A stretch of DNA of 64,000 nucleotides from Paralithodes platypus (lineage: Eukaryota > Arthropoda > Malacostraca > Decapoda > Lithodidae), in NCBI GenBank assembly GCA_032716605.1, contig CM064523.1, positions 42,779,656-42,843,655 on the forward strand, read 5' to 3'. The notes under the pieces were generated by a model. That model saw only the letters and a list, made by a program, of their open reading frames with translations, was not told where the DNA came from and searched no databases. Both the position numbers and the translations under genes were made by a program. Positions 43,271 through 52,758 of the stretch are shown piece by piece (the first letter of the stretch is position 1; every line of letters begins with the position of its first letter).

Positions 43271-45451
43271 ATGCCTTCGGACATTCTGAGAATGGCTACG
43301 TGGAATGTTAGTGGCATGAATGATGGCACAAAAGAGAGAGAGGTTCTGGAAGTGTTAGTGAATGCCAGGCTGGATGTATGTGGAATGACAGAGACCAAAT
43401 GGAAAGGTTCAGATGTGAGAGAATGGGAATGTGGAATGGGTGTGTGTGCTGGAGTGAGTGAAGGAACAGCGAGAGAAGGTGCATGTTTGTTTGTAAGTAG
43501 CAAATGGAAGGAATGTGTAAGAGAGTATGGGTCTGTGGGTTCAAGGATTGTGTGGGTGAGAATGAAAGTAGGAATACAAACGTGGGTGATTGTATGCGTG
43601 TATGCCCCAACAGAGGATATACTTGAAAGAAAGAAAGAGGAGTTCTGGATGAATGTAGAGGCGTGCCTGGAGAAGTTTGACAAGAACGAAAGAATATTTC
43701 TGATTGGGGATATGAATGGTAAGGTGGGTGATAGGAAAGCTGAGGGAGTGGTGGGAGGGTGGGGGGTACCATCAGAGGTGAATGGGAATGGTAGTGCACT
43801 TGTGGACGTATGTGTGGGGAGGAGGCTGTGGATAGCCAACACCTTCTTCCGACACAGAATGATCCACAGGTACACGTGGAAACTGATGTTGACGATGAAA
43901 GATAAGACAGTGGTGGAACGAAAGTCATTGATTGATTATGTATGTGTGGATGAACGAATGAAGAAATCTGTGATGGATGCTAGGGTGTATAGGGGTATTG
44001 GAGGGGGTCTGTCTGATCATTATGTAGTGGTAGCTAAGGTTAGGATACAAAAGAAGTGGGTGAGGAGAGCGGGAGGGAGGCGAGAGGAGGGTGGAATGGT
44101 GAGGAGGGTGGAGAGGTTGCAGGAGGAGGAAGTCAGGGAGGAGTACAGGAGAGCAGTAGAAAGACGACTAGGTGGGTTCGACCTGGAAGTTATGGAAGTG
44201 GAGGAGATGAGCAAGGTGTTTAAGGATGAGATCTGTGCAGCATGTGAGGAGGTGTGTGGAGTGAGGAGAAGAGGGAGGGGAGTGAAAGGTACAGCATGGT
44301 GGACAGAAGAGGTAAGAATAGCTGTGGAAGAAAAGAAGAAAGCATATAGAGAGTGGTTGGGTAGTAGAGGGAATGAAGATTCCGAGAGACAGAAACGAGC
44401 GAGGTACGTGGAGAGTAAGAGGGTGGTGAAGAGAGTAGTGAAGGAAAGTAAGAGAAGAGTAGATGAGGAATTTGGAAGGAATCTGAGTGTAAAATGGAGG
44501 GAAAGTAAGAAACTGTTCTGGAAAGAAGTCAAGAAAGTTAGGGAAGGTAGCAAGGGAAACAGTAAGGGTGTGAAAGATAAGAATGGGAGAATGCTAGCCG
44601 AGAAGCAAGAGAGAGTCGAAAGATGGAGGGAGTACTTCAGTGAGTTGCTAAATGAAAGGAATGAAGAGCCAGCAAACATAGCTGGATATGGTATGGGAGG
44701 GAGAAGAAGAGAAGTAGTGGAGGAGGAGGTGGGGATCAGGAAGTCAGAAGTGTGGGAAGCCATGAAAAGAGTGAAGTTGGGGAAAGCACCAGGAACAGAT
44801 GGAGTGTGTGGGGAAATGTTGAGGTATGGTGGTGAGATAGTGATAGAATGGGTATGGAAAATGTGCAAACTAGCATGGGAGAAGGGGAGTGCACCCGATG
44901 ACTGGAAGACTGGCATAATAGTCCCCCTACATAAGGGCAAAGGGGAAAGAGGAGTGTGTGGTAACCACCGAGGAATATGTCTTCTAAGCATAGTAGGGAA
45001 GGTATACAGTAGGGTAGTGATTGAGAGAGTGAGAGTGAGAACGGAGAAATGGATAGGCGACGAGCAGGGAGGTTTTAGGAAGGGAAGAGGATGTGTAGAT
45101 CAGATTTTTACCCTGAATTGTGTTGTGGAGAAGTATCTGGAGAAGAAACAAAAGGTGTATGTTGCCTTTATGGACTTGGAGAAGGCCTATGACAGAGTGG
45201 ATAGAGAAGGTTTGTGGAAAGTACTTAGAATATACGGAGTAGAGGGCAAGTTGCTGAAAGCAGTGAAGAGCATGTATGAGGGTGCAAAGGCGGCAGTACG
45301 TGTGGAGAGTGAGCAGAGCGAGTTCTTTGACCTGAATGTTGGTTTGAAACAGGGGTGTGTGATGTCCCCGTGGTTGTTTACTGTATATATGGATGGAGTC
45401 ATGAAAGAAATACTATCAAGAGCAGTGGATGTTGGTGATATCGCTGTATAA
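43271..45451 (+). CDS. RTE endonuclease-reverse transcriptase ORF, 5' part
   Basis: An ATG at 43271 opens a 726-codon frame. Endonuclease motifs: MATWNVSGMND, CGMTETKWKG (catalytic Glu), IFLIGDMNGKVGD and GLSDHYVVVAKV (Asp-His). RT motifs: KLGKAPGTDGVCGEML, VYVAFMDLEKAYDRVD (motif A) and LKQGCVMSPWLF. The frame ends at a stop at 45451 because of a small indel near 45433-45450, just before motif C. The product nicks DNA and primes cDNA synthesis. All endonuclease residues I can check are intact. Confidence 0.92.
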   Translation: MPSDILRMATWNVSGMNDGTKEREVLEVLVNARLDVCGMTETKWKGSDVREWECGMGVCAGVSEGTAREGACLFVSSKWKECVREYGSVGSRIVWVRMKVGIQTWVIVCVYAPTEDILERKKEEFWMNVEACLEKFDKNERIFLIGDMNGKVGDRKAEGVVGGWGVPSEVNGNGSALVDVCVGRRLWIANTFFRHRMIHRYTWKLMLTMKDKTVVERKSLIDYVCVDERMKKSVMDARVYRGIGGGLSDHYVVVAKVRIQKKWVRRAGGRREEGGMVRRVERLQEEEVREEYRRAVERRLGGFDLEVMEVEEMSKVFKDEICAACEEVCGVRRRGRGVKGTAWWTEEVRIAVEEKKKAYREWLGSRGNEDSERQKRARYVESKRVVKRVVKESKRRVDEEFGRNLSVKWRESKKLFWKEVKKVREGSKGNSKGVKDKNGRMLAEKQERVERWREYFSELLNERNEEPANIAGYGMGGRRREVVEEEVGIRKSEVWEAMKRVKLGKAPGTDGVCGEMLRYGGEIVIEWVWKMCKLAWEKGSAPDDWKTGIIVPLHKGKGERGVCGNHRGICLLSIVGKVYSRVVIERVRVRTEKWIGDEQGGFRKGRGCVDQIFTLNCVVEKYLEKKQKVYVAFMDLEKAYDRVDREGLWKVLRIYGVEGKLLKAVKSMYEGAKAAVRVESEQSEFFDLNVGLKQGCVMSPWLFTVYMDGVMKEILSRAVDVGDIAV

Positions 45452-46283
45452 AAGGGAGGGAATTGAGTGGAAGCTACCTATACTGCTGTTTGCGGATGAT
45501 ACAGTTCTGATGAGTGATAATGAATGGGAGTTGCAGGGTCTGGTAAATGAGTTTGGAACAGTGTGCGAAAAACGGAATTTGAAGGTAAATACGGGGAAGA
45601 GCAAGGTTATGGTCTTCGAAAGGGGTGAAGTCACAGAGTGTGAGGTGAAGCTGAACGGTCAGGCTATGGAGATCGTCAACTCTTTTAAGTATCTGGGCAG
45701 TGTGTTGAGTAAAGATGGGACTATGGATGAAGAGGTGCGGGAGAGGGTACAACAGGGGAAGAGGGTTGTAGGAACGCTAAAAGCAGTAACAAGAAATAGG
45801 GTGGTCAGTATGGAAGTGAAGAAGTCCTTGCATGACAGTGTGGTAATCCCGACACTGACTTACGGAAGCGAAGCATGGACGTTGGTTGAGAGACTCAGAC
45901 CAAGAGTGAGAGCAGTGGAAATGAATTACTTAAGGAGTGCGTGCGGAGTTACATGGAGGGATAGACAGACTAATGAGGAAGTAAGAAGGAGGTGTGGTGT
46001 GGAGGTAGATGTGCTGGAAAGTGTGAAAAGGAACAACTTGAGATGGTTCGGCCATATGGAACGTATGGAAAGCGAGAGAATGACTAAGAGGGTGTACGAG
46101 AGCGAGGTGGAGGGACAGAGGGGGAGAGGTAGACCGAATATGAGGTGGAAGGATGGAGTGAGGAACTACATGAACGAAGGCGGTGCTGGTTGGGGGGAGG
46201 GGCGTCGACTGACTGGGGACAGAGGTGCATGGGGGCGGTTCGTTCGTGGCCACCCCTTCGGGGATCACGGCGTCAGGCGATAG
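45429..46283 (+). CDS. RTE reverse transcriptase, 3' part after frameshift
   Basis: It continues with KREGIEWKLPILLFADDTVLM (motif C) through the thumb and LTYGSEAWTLVERLRPR to a stop in the element's terminal sequence. The extra bases at the junction ('gatatcgctgtataaa' against 'gtatcgctgaaa' in the 17-kb copy) separate it from the upstream frame. Confidence 0.9.
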   Translation: MLVISLYKREGIEWKLPILLFADDTVLMSDNEWELQGLVNEFGTVCEKRNLKVNTGKSKVMVFERGEVTECEVKLNGQAMEIVNSFKYLGSVLSKDGTMDEEVRERVQQGKRVVGTLKAVTRNRVVSMEVKKSLHDSVVIPTLTYGSEAWTLVERLRPRVRAVEMNYLRSACGVTWRDRQTNEEVRRRCGVEVDVLESVKRNNLRWFGHMERMESERMTKRVYESEVEGQRGRGRPNMRWKDGVRNYMNEGGAGWGEGRRLTGDRGAWGRFVRGHPFGDHGVRR

Positions 46284-46512
46284 ATAGATAGATATATATG
46301 GGGTATGTGCCAGAGTATGTATATAGATAGATAGAAAGTGCTTCTCAAATGGTGTACTCATTCATTGTCAACTTTGAATTCACATGTGATGTTGATGAGA
46401 GCGCTTGGGTCGGTAGAGACCATTTCTATGACAAGGATAGTAGAGGTGCTTTCCGTGGAGCTTTGGGCTGGCTAGGTGGTGGCCTGAGTTTTTTTTATTT
46501 TTTAGATTTGAT

Positions 46513-46843
46513 TTAACCCTTCGAACTCATTTTTTATTGGATTTGGCTTAACCTTTCGAACTCGGCTGTCCTCTTATACTCCACACCGATCTTTCTCCGC
46601 TGAACTCAGGTGTCCTCTTATACTCCTGCGCTATAAATTTTCACAACCTGACACCACAACAACCAGACGACATAGCGATGTCCGGTCAACGCCAGGATCA
46701 AAACAACAGTAAGTACTCCATTTTCCCATTAAGCTGATCTATCTACCTATTAATATTACTAAGCTATTAAGTCCATAAGGCCGCATATGGGCCCATTCTG
46801 GGGTTATGGAGCGTAAGAGGAAAGCCGAGTTGGAGGGGTTAAA
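46513..46843. mobile_element. TTAA MITE family E
   Basis: ttaacctttcgaactcggct (46548) and its approximate complement ending gccgagttggaggggttaa (46843) form inverted repeats of about 35 bp, including cctctta-ctcc. A partial second left end (ttaacccttcgaactc) lies at 46513, and 'tgtcctcttatactcc' is repeated inside. It lies upstream of the Tdp1 exons. Confidence 0.75.
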
Positions 46844-47130
46844 TATTTTTGTTATTTTTGTGCTTAATAAAGTGTAATTTTTCACGTATTACGATTCTGT
46901 TTTGCTATTTTTTGTGTTGAAACTTTAGTTAATGTGTTGTTTGCTGTGTTCAGCATGCATTTAAGTTAAGTTGTCGAGTTTCATATATTTTATTAATTCA
47001 TCCAATTATTTATTCTACTCAACGAGACAGAGAAAAGGGCATGGGAACGCGAAGTGGTCCCGGACTCTAAGAATTGGAACTTTATATGTTGTTTCTGTTT
47101 GAGCTCTGTCTTGAGTAGGCCACCCTCAGC

Positions 47131-47178
47131 AATGGGGTATGTGCCTGAGTAAATAGATAGATAGATAGATAGATAGAT
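47131..47178. repeat. (GATA)n with 'ggggtatgtgcctgagta' leader
   Basis: The leader also occurs at 46299-46316 before another (GATA) run, so both may be tails of the same unidentified retroposon. Confidence 0.6.
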
Positions 47179-47381
47179 CCATTTATTGAACGTGATGATA
47201 GTGCGTTGTTATGTGTGTGATTAGTTTGCTTGGGAAACAGATTAACTTGCTAATGTAGTAATATACTTTTAGTAAGCGATTTTGATAAGTTATTTTACCT
47301 TTATCTTGTATCGTCCCAGTTTTGGTTTGTTTAGTTTGCAAGTTTTATATTTTAATTGTTACGTTCTTCCTTCCTTCACAG

Positions 47382-47516
47382 TTGAGCTTCATGGTGGATT
47401 TGGAGTTTTTCATGACGTACTACAAGAAGTGTGGGCAGGAAGGGAAGCCTCTGTTAATAATGTACGGACAGCTAGGAGGCAAACCAGGAGATTATCCTAA
47501 GCTTACATGTACCAAG
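47382..47516 (+). CDS. Tdp1: Tyrosyl-DNA phosphodiesterase 1, internal exon
   Basis: A 135-bp exon (45 codons, phase 0 at both ends) lies between a pyrimidine-rich ...ccttccttcacag acceptor and an aag|gtatgt donor. It encodes LSFMVDLEFFMTYYKKCGQE then GKPLLIMYGQLGG, matching the region just upstream of the first HKD motif in Tdp1 (the F-x-VD-x-E/D-W/F strand and the P-LL-V/M-hG segment). Tdp1 removes trapped topoisomerase I peptides and other 3' adducts from DNA in the nucleus. The next exon, in matching phase, supplies the catalytic motif. Exons upstream are not seen in the window. Confidence 0.88.
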
Positions 47517-47652
47517 GTATGTTTGAGATTAGGTTCTGGATTCTGTGTTGATGGTGTAATGGTTTAGATGCTATGTTCTGGGTGGACCATATGCTTTCAT
47601 TAGTTTAGGAGACTTTTACAATGGGAGGAGGCTTCCTAGCCTCCTGCCCCAC

Positions 47653-47655
<3 letters not shown>

Positions 47656-47702
<47 letters not shown>

Positions 47703-47708
47703 GTAATA
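47656..47708. repeat. (TAA)n microsatellite in Tdp1 intron
   Basis: About 17 TAA units lie just upstream of the target duplication of the SINE-like insert. Confidence 0.95.
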
Positions 47709-47719
47709 AATGTAATAAC

Positions 47720-48129
47720 AGTGGTGATGGGCTGGTCTATCAGAGTGAGAACTGAGCGATCTCTGCCATACCCATAGGTTACTCTGACTGTTCCTTTTAC
47801 TTATATATTTTCTAGATGTCAAGTGATGGCGTCTCTTCCGTGAATTGACCTCCCAATCTACCAAGATTGGAAGCCAAAGCGTCACATTTTTCTTTTGCCC
47901 CACAACTTTTTCTTATAATTGCTGAGGGGCACAGGGCCCTGGGTGGGGCTTTGGTTTCCTAGGTGTTATGGCACCCTCTTCAGCTCCCCGCCATGGAGTG
48001 GCTTCGGTCACCCAGGCTTTATTGTGGTTGGCAGGGAGGGTTCTGTGGGGGCGCTCGGTTATGACCTTGGCCTTGCTCAGGGCTTTTGGGGCTGTTCGGC
48101 CAGGCAGCTTGGGAAACAACAACAACAAC
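47720..48129 (+). mobile_element. (AAC)n-tailed SINE-like retroposon, copy 1, 5'-truncated, in Tdp1 intron
   Basis: Flanked by gtaataac at 47712-47719 and 48130-48137. It begins tggtgatgggctggtctatc and ends in aacaacaacaacaac. It is highly similar to 52868-53281 and to the complement of 49645-50050. It lacks the first roughly 110 bp present in the other copies, the normal outcome of incomplete target-primed reverse transcription. It lies only 14 bp upstream of the exon 48152 acceptor, so it forms most of the intron 3' end. Confidence 0.85.
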
Positions 48130-48151
48130 GTAATAACTCTATACTTTCCAG

Positions 48152-48311
48152 GTGAACATTCCCTTCCAATACGGGACCCACCACACCAAGATGATGTTAC
48201 TACAATACAAGAAGGGTCTGAGGGTGGTGGTACACACGGCCAATCTGGTCCCGGACGATTGGTACGAGAAGACGCAGGGATTCTGGATCTCGCCCCTGTT
48301 TCCGGAATTAG
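48152..48311 (+). CDS. Tdp1: Tyrosyl-DNA phosphodiesterase 1, exon with first HKN motif
   Basis: The exon runs from acceptor tactttccag to donor g|gtgaga (160 bp, ends in phase 1). It encodes [19 protein letters not shown], with the catalytic H-x-K, then [20 protein letters not shown] and WISPLFPEL. The Asn of the motif is the one in HTANL. This is the first half of the phospholipase D-like active site; the His forms the covalent phospho-enzyme intermediate in this family. Phase matches the preceding exon. The following exons should begin after a long intron; none is recognisable up to 64 kb. The gene may be intact with repeat-filled introns, or this may be a fragment. Confidence 0.92.
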
Positions 48312-49166
48312 GTGAGAGTTGCCTTTTCCAGAGGATCTACTGTAAGAGAGATATATTGCATTCTTTTATTTATAAATTATTATTTTACTCAAGCTTTGTT
48401 TCCACATAGCGATTTTGATTAGTTATTTTGTCCCTTTACTGTGTTCGTATACGGTTTGGTTTGTTTATTTTGCAAGTTTTTCATTATAATACATACATTA
48501 ACCCCTTCTGTACTGGCGATGTCTTTTTATAAAATCTCACACACATCTAGGTCGCCCAGGAGAAATCTTCTAGTATTGGCTGACTGCTGCACGCAGCCGT
48601 TCGGTCGAGGCACCTTTCTTGGTAAGACAGTCAGCCAATTGTAGTGAAGTATCCACCCAAGACACCCCGTAGATCTCCATCCCCCGTTCCAACATGTCCC
48701 GTAATACAGAAATATCAATACGCAATCTCCTGTCTTCTACGTTCTTACAGGAGTAGAGGGCATCCACCAGACTCTTGTTGTCGACGAAACACTTTATCCT
48801 GATTTTTCCGAAACCTCTTGCAATATGTTGGCGAGATATACAGCAGCCTCAACACACTCAAGCAGCGCCAATGTCTCCGCAGATAGTGTAGATTTGACGA
48901 CCCGTCTGATCTTTCTAGTCTGCCAGAATAGGGGACATCTTGCCTCACCCGCATCCCGTAGGAAGATCACCATACCTCCTTGAGATCCATTGCCCACAAG
49001 GTTGGCAAATAACGCATCCGAAAAACATTCCATATATCAGTCGTCGAGCGGCGCCATCCTCGGAATGTATAGCTTCATGTTGTCGGTCTTGACCCTTGTG
49101 ATCACCTTATTAAGCCTAAGCAAATCAGCTACGGTGGCTTGGTTGTTAATCACACTCAATTCACAC

Positions 49167-49288
49167 ACGAAGGCCGTGCTGGTTTGGGGGAGGGGCGTCG
49201 ACTGACTGGGGACAGAGGTGCATGGGGGCGGTTCGTTCGTGGCCACCCCTTCGGGGATCACGGTGTCAGGCAATAGATAGATAGATCG
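49167..49288 (+). mobile_element. 122-bp RTE 3' tail inserted in copia RNase H region
   Basis: Matches the last roughly 110 bp of the RTE copies (gaaggccgtgctggtttggg ... cggtgtcaggcaatagatagatagat). The target duplication aattcacacac is present at 49156-49166 and 49289-49299. This is a minimal 5'-truncated retroposition. Confidence 0.93.
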
Positions 49289-49644
49289 AATTCACACACA
49301 TCAAATGCAATATCTGGCCGAGTGTGTGTGGCAATCCAATTGAGTTGCCCTATTAAAGCTCGGTACTCAGATTTTTCAGATTCAGACAGCTCTCCTGATT
49401 TCACTGTTGTACGATCTCTGCTCAGTGTAACTGGTTTCAGAGACGAAGCGTACTGACATTGGTCAAGCGTTATGCTGCCATCAGTGTTGGAGACCACATT
49501 TAGACCCACGTACTTGAAAGTTTTAGATTCCGAACTGCCGACGCGAAATATTTGACTTAAACGGTCTATCACTTTCTGCTCAAACTCCAGTGTACCAGCC
49601 CAAAGAAAGTCATCGACATAAACGCATACAAGGCCTCCGAGTTT

Positions 49645-50184
49645 GTTGTTGTTGTTGCTGTTCCCCAAGCTGCCTGGCCGAACAGCCCCAAGGCCCCGAG
49701 CAAAGCCAAGGCCATAACTGAGCGCACCCACAGAACCCTCCCCGTCGACCACAATAAAGCCTGGGTCACCGAAGCCACTCCATGGCGGGGAGCTGAGGAG
49801 GGTGCGGAAACGCCCGGGAACCAAAGCCCCACCCAGGGCCCTGTGCCCCTCAGCAATTATGAAGAGAAAGTTGAGAGGCAAAGGAAAAATGTGACGCTTT
49901 GACTTCCAATCTTGGTAAATTGGGAGGTCAATCCACGGAAGAGACGCCGTCACTTGAGATCTAGAAAATATATAAGTAAAAGGAACAGTCAGAGTAAGCT
50001 ATGGGTATGGCTGAGATCGCTCAGTTCTCACTCTGATAGACCAGCCCATCACCACATGACTAGAACCCAATCCTCTCAGCATCAGCTAGGAAAGGCCCTA
50101 GAAAGCCGCCTTTGGCGGGGGGATAACTCCCCTATTTCAACCCCTTTCGGGGTTGGGCACCCGCCATTTCGGGGTTGGGCACCT
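49645..50184 (-). mobile_element. (AAC)n-tailed SINE-like retroposon, copy 2, full-length
   Basis: On the minus strand it begins with a gggttgggcacc-type head and ends in (AAC)n (gttgttgttgttg on the plus strand). The target duplication gcctccgagttt is present at 49633-49644 and 50185-50196. It sits inside the copia RT between the SALFSW and YVDD motifs. The head motif 'ggggttgggcacc' occurs twice (50130-50184). Confidence 0.9.
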
Positions 50185-51132
50185 GCCTCCGAGTTTACCA
50201 TCATTGCTCCAAGAGAACAGCGCTGAATCCAGTGATGATACTTTGGCTCCGAGATCCAACAACTGATCCCTTACACGCAGATACCAATGCCTAGTAGCAT
50301 CACAAAGGCCATAAACCGTTTTCTTCAAATGCCACAGCTTGCCGTTAGCATATTCCGGCGGAGGACGTAGATGAACAACTCGCTCGATGTCATGAGCTTG
50401 CAGGTAGGCAGCCTTCATGTCCATAGCGTGACAATCCCATCGATTGGTGGAGGCCAAAGAAAGTGCCAAACGCACTGCTTCCTTCGAGCATGTTGGGGAA
50501 TCTTTCCGGAGGCTCACTGTGTCTTCCTCAAAACCTCTGGCGACTAAACGGGCTTTAACAAACGGCTTTCCATTCTTCATTTTCTCTGTCACAACCCATC
50601 GAACTGATATGGCATCTTGTCTGACATCCTCTACTTCCTCATACACATTATTGTCTTGCCAGTTTGTAATTTCGCTGTCCTTGGCACATATTACATCCTC
50701 AGAGTTGAAAAGGACAAGCATCTCCACTTCGTCATCAATCGCTTCCTACGAGCTAAAATCTTTCTGCAAATCCACCCAACCAATGTTTCCGTCAGAGTCC
50801 TTCTTCAAATTGTAGCAGTGTCTGTATTTCCCAGTGGCTTTACCCGCCCGACTCACAATCCTCCCAGATATTAATTCTCCACTTTCTGAGTGTATTCCTT
50901 TAATACGTTGACCGATAGATACTGTGGGTGGCTTTTCATCTAGATTTTCACCATCGGGAGGCTCAACATGAGGCTGTTCAACCGGAATCTCATCATTTTC
51001 CGAATCGTCATCTTGATCATCAGTAGGCCTATCCTGGACTGCATCACTCCCATCACTGCTGACACTTTCAATGTTCTCATGGCCCCCAATTGCAATATTT
51101 AATAGTGGCCCCTTCGTCATTGACGAACTGCC

Positions 51133-51228
51133 TTAACCCGGGAACTGCGGGGAGACTCTTAAGAGTTCCCCCGGCGGACTGCGGGGAGACTCTTAAGAGT
51201 CAGAGAAAAAAAAATAACTTTTGACATC

Positions 51229-51263
<35 letters not shown>

Positions 51264-52250
51264 TTTTTTTTTTTTTTTTTGGCCCCTGGGCCATGCAAAA
51301 TCTCAGTCCTCTACCTCCCCTCCTTCCCCACTTTCCTCCTCTCCTTCAGTTATCACCTATTTTCCCTGTTATTCCCTTATTCTGAGGTATATTTTCGTGC
51401 TAACATTAGAAATCCGGTTGCAGGGTGTGGTCATCACTGATAGCAAGCGAATGCAAGAGAGAGAGAGAGAGTATCGATCGACTGTGTCTCAGTGGCCTTG
51501 GGGGAAATTGGCGGGAAAGCAGCTTGCCTCACCCATACATTATACAACTCGCGGGCTATATCTCCGATTTTGACCATCCAAACGCTGTTTTCACTCGTTT
51601 TATTGTTGTTTCAGGTTAATACTTTATAATCAACCCATAATAGGCGCATATGGATAAGTATTAACACCTTACGAGCGGCCTATGCGGTTTATTTATGTGT
51701 ACCGCCCAGCGGGGTGTTTTTAGCCAAAATAGGGCTGTTTACGTGATCATTTTCATGCCTAAATAAGACCCAGAACGTAAAACAAGTATCTATCCCTGAA
51801 AGGGCATAAACAGAGCTTTCGAATGACACCATAACGATCCTTGTATGATGGATAGTTTTCTTGCAATAACCGTGCAACGCGAGTGCAAAAAGCAGGTAAT
51901 TCGGTACTTTCGGTACATAATTGAGTATGTAGCGAGTGAGAGAGGGAGGAGGGAGCTGAGATTTGTGTCAGTAGGTTCGCCGCGGTGGTCTGGAGCAGTC
52001 ATACGCTCGCTAGTCTCCTGCCACCACTTGTCTCTCTCTCTCAGCCACATTACGTGCTGAAATTGCCACTCGAGTTATGTCGAACGCCGCCACATAGTCC
52101 AGCTTTATTTAACTCGACTTATGTTGCTCGCCGCTAATTAAGGGTTAATGCTATTAATGGTACAATGAATATTTTAGTGACGGAAACACCTCAAATACAT
52201 GCGCACAGGGAGAGGTGTCTAATTACCCCCATCCGCACTTCAGAGGTTAA
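51133..52250. mobile_element. TTAA MITE family B, copy split by family A
   Basis: TTAA at 51133 then cccgggaactgcggggagac, like 40798. It shares poly-T, 'ttatcacctattttccctg' and 'gcatatggataagta' blocks with 40802-41310. A family-A element occupies 51661-52148, and the family-B remainder runs to a TTAA at 52247. It also terminates homology of the copia remnant, so it inserted into copia. Confidence 0.65.
51661..52148 (-). mobile_element. TTAA MITE family A, copy 2
   Basis: The reverse complement aligns along its whole length with 30583-31062 (ends ttaacacctt... and ...ctaattaagggttaa), 480 bp between TTAA duplications. Shared blocks include 'ttcatgcctaaataagaccc' and the 'ccgcggtggtctggagcagtcatacg' region. 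Confidence 0.9.
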
Positions 52251-52732
52251 CCCTCCCGCCCCGGCTACGCATTACATAAATATTCCCCGAAATCCGGGTG
52301 TTTTGGCCGAAAAACGTCTAGGCTAGGCTACCGTATCATTGTTATGCTGACTGCTTCCCGCATTTCCGCACATCCCCAAGTGTAGCTGTGTTATTTACCT
52401 GTAGAATGGCATTAAGTAGAGCTCTCTAAGTCAAGTGCTTGATTTGTGATGATGATTTCATTGGAGATAACTTTATGGCCAAAACAGCCACTTTACACTA
52501 CTTTTCGATACTTAACAACAACATACAGGCACACACGAACAAGCGACGCTCTCCTTCTTGTGGCCGGAGATGCGGGGCGTCGGTCCAGCCGGCTGTTGTT
52601 TACATGCGTCGGACCGACGCCTCGCACACCAAGGTCACAGGCTTTCAAGCAATGGTACGATGTTGTACCACCCGGGTTCCTGGGGCAAAACATAATGGTA
52701 CACACGTGTACCATCCGAGTTTGAAGGGTTAA
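52247..52732. mobile_element. TTAA MITE family C
   Basis: Bounded by TTAA at 52247-52250 and 52729-52732; begins ccctcccgccccggc, ends ccgagtttgaaggg. Inverted repeats are limited to about CCCT. It contains an internal palindromic region (gcgtcggtccagccgg ... gcgtcggaccgacgcc). The 92- to 97-codon frames across it are not supported. Confidence 0.65.
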
Positions 52733-52758
52733 AGGAAGGCACCCTTTCAAACTCCATG

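Larger units (their letters stand above)
43081..46287 (+). mobile_element. RTE-clade LINE, copy 2, near full length
   Basis: The 5' region holds the gaatatgccccacgtgcctt/ctgcgtgtcgtaagaggcga motif. An endonuclease-RT reading frame follows, and the 3' end is a short conserved terminus (ccccttcggggatcacggcg) followed by (GATA)n. RTE elements characteristically end in short microsatellites. Nearly identical to 58110-61205. Confidence 0.92.
48570..51120 (-). pseudogene. Copia RT and RNase H, with insertions and stops
   Basis: In minus order: acidic linker (QDDDSENDEIPVEQPHVEPP) and a GWVDLQKDFSS piece; after a TAG near 50745, ISVRWVVTEKMKNGKPFVKA, RLVARGFEED, DMKAAYLQ, LKKTVYGLCDATRHWY and SLDSALFSW. 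Past the SINE-like insert comes the catalytic VCVYVDDFLWAG and TRPDIAFDVCE. Past the RTE tail and a TGA near 49040 comes RNase H (FSDALFANLVGNGSQGG, STLSAETLALLECVEA) and SLQLADCLTKKGAS at the end. The RT and RNase H motifs are well preserved between the lesions. Confidence 0.87.
48500..51132 (-). mobile_element. Ty1/copia retrotransposon remnant (RT-RNase H only)
   Basis: Minus-strand copia pol from a low-complexity linker (50746-51120) through RT and RNase H. Gag, protease and integrase are absent and no LTRs are found. It is interrupted by a SINE-like copy (49645-50184), an RTE tail (49167-49288) and, at its 5' side, by TTAA elements starting at 51133. Confidence 0.85.

Noticed and set aside
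43195..44991. Long minus-strand frames opposite the RTE ORF
   Set aside because: Antisense shadows caused by the purine-rich coding strand; the plus strand carries all RTE motifs. The same applies at 58203-59811 and 17221-18310.
46678..46715. Candidate first exon of Tdp1 (ATG followed by a gtaagt donor)
   Set aside because: It lies inside a TTAA MITE, and the Tdp1 segment preceding the known exon should be much longer; no homology supports it.
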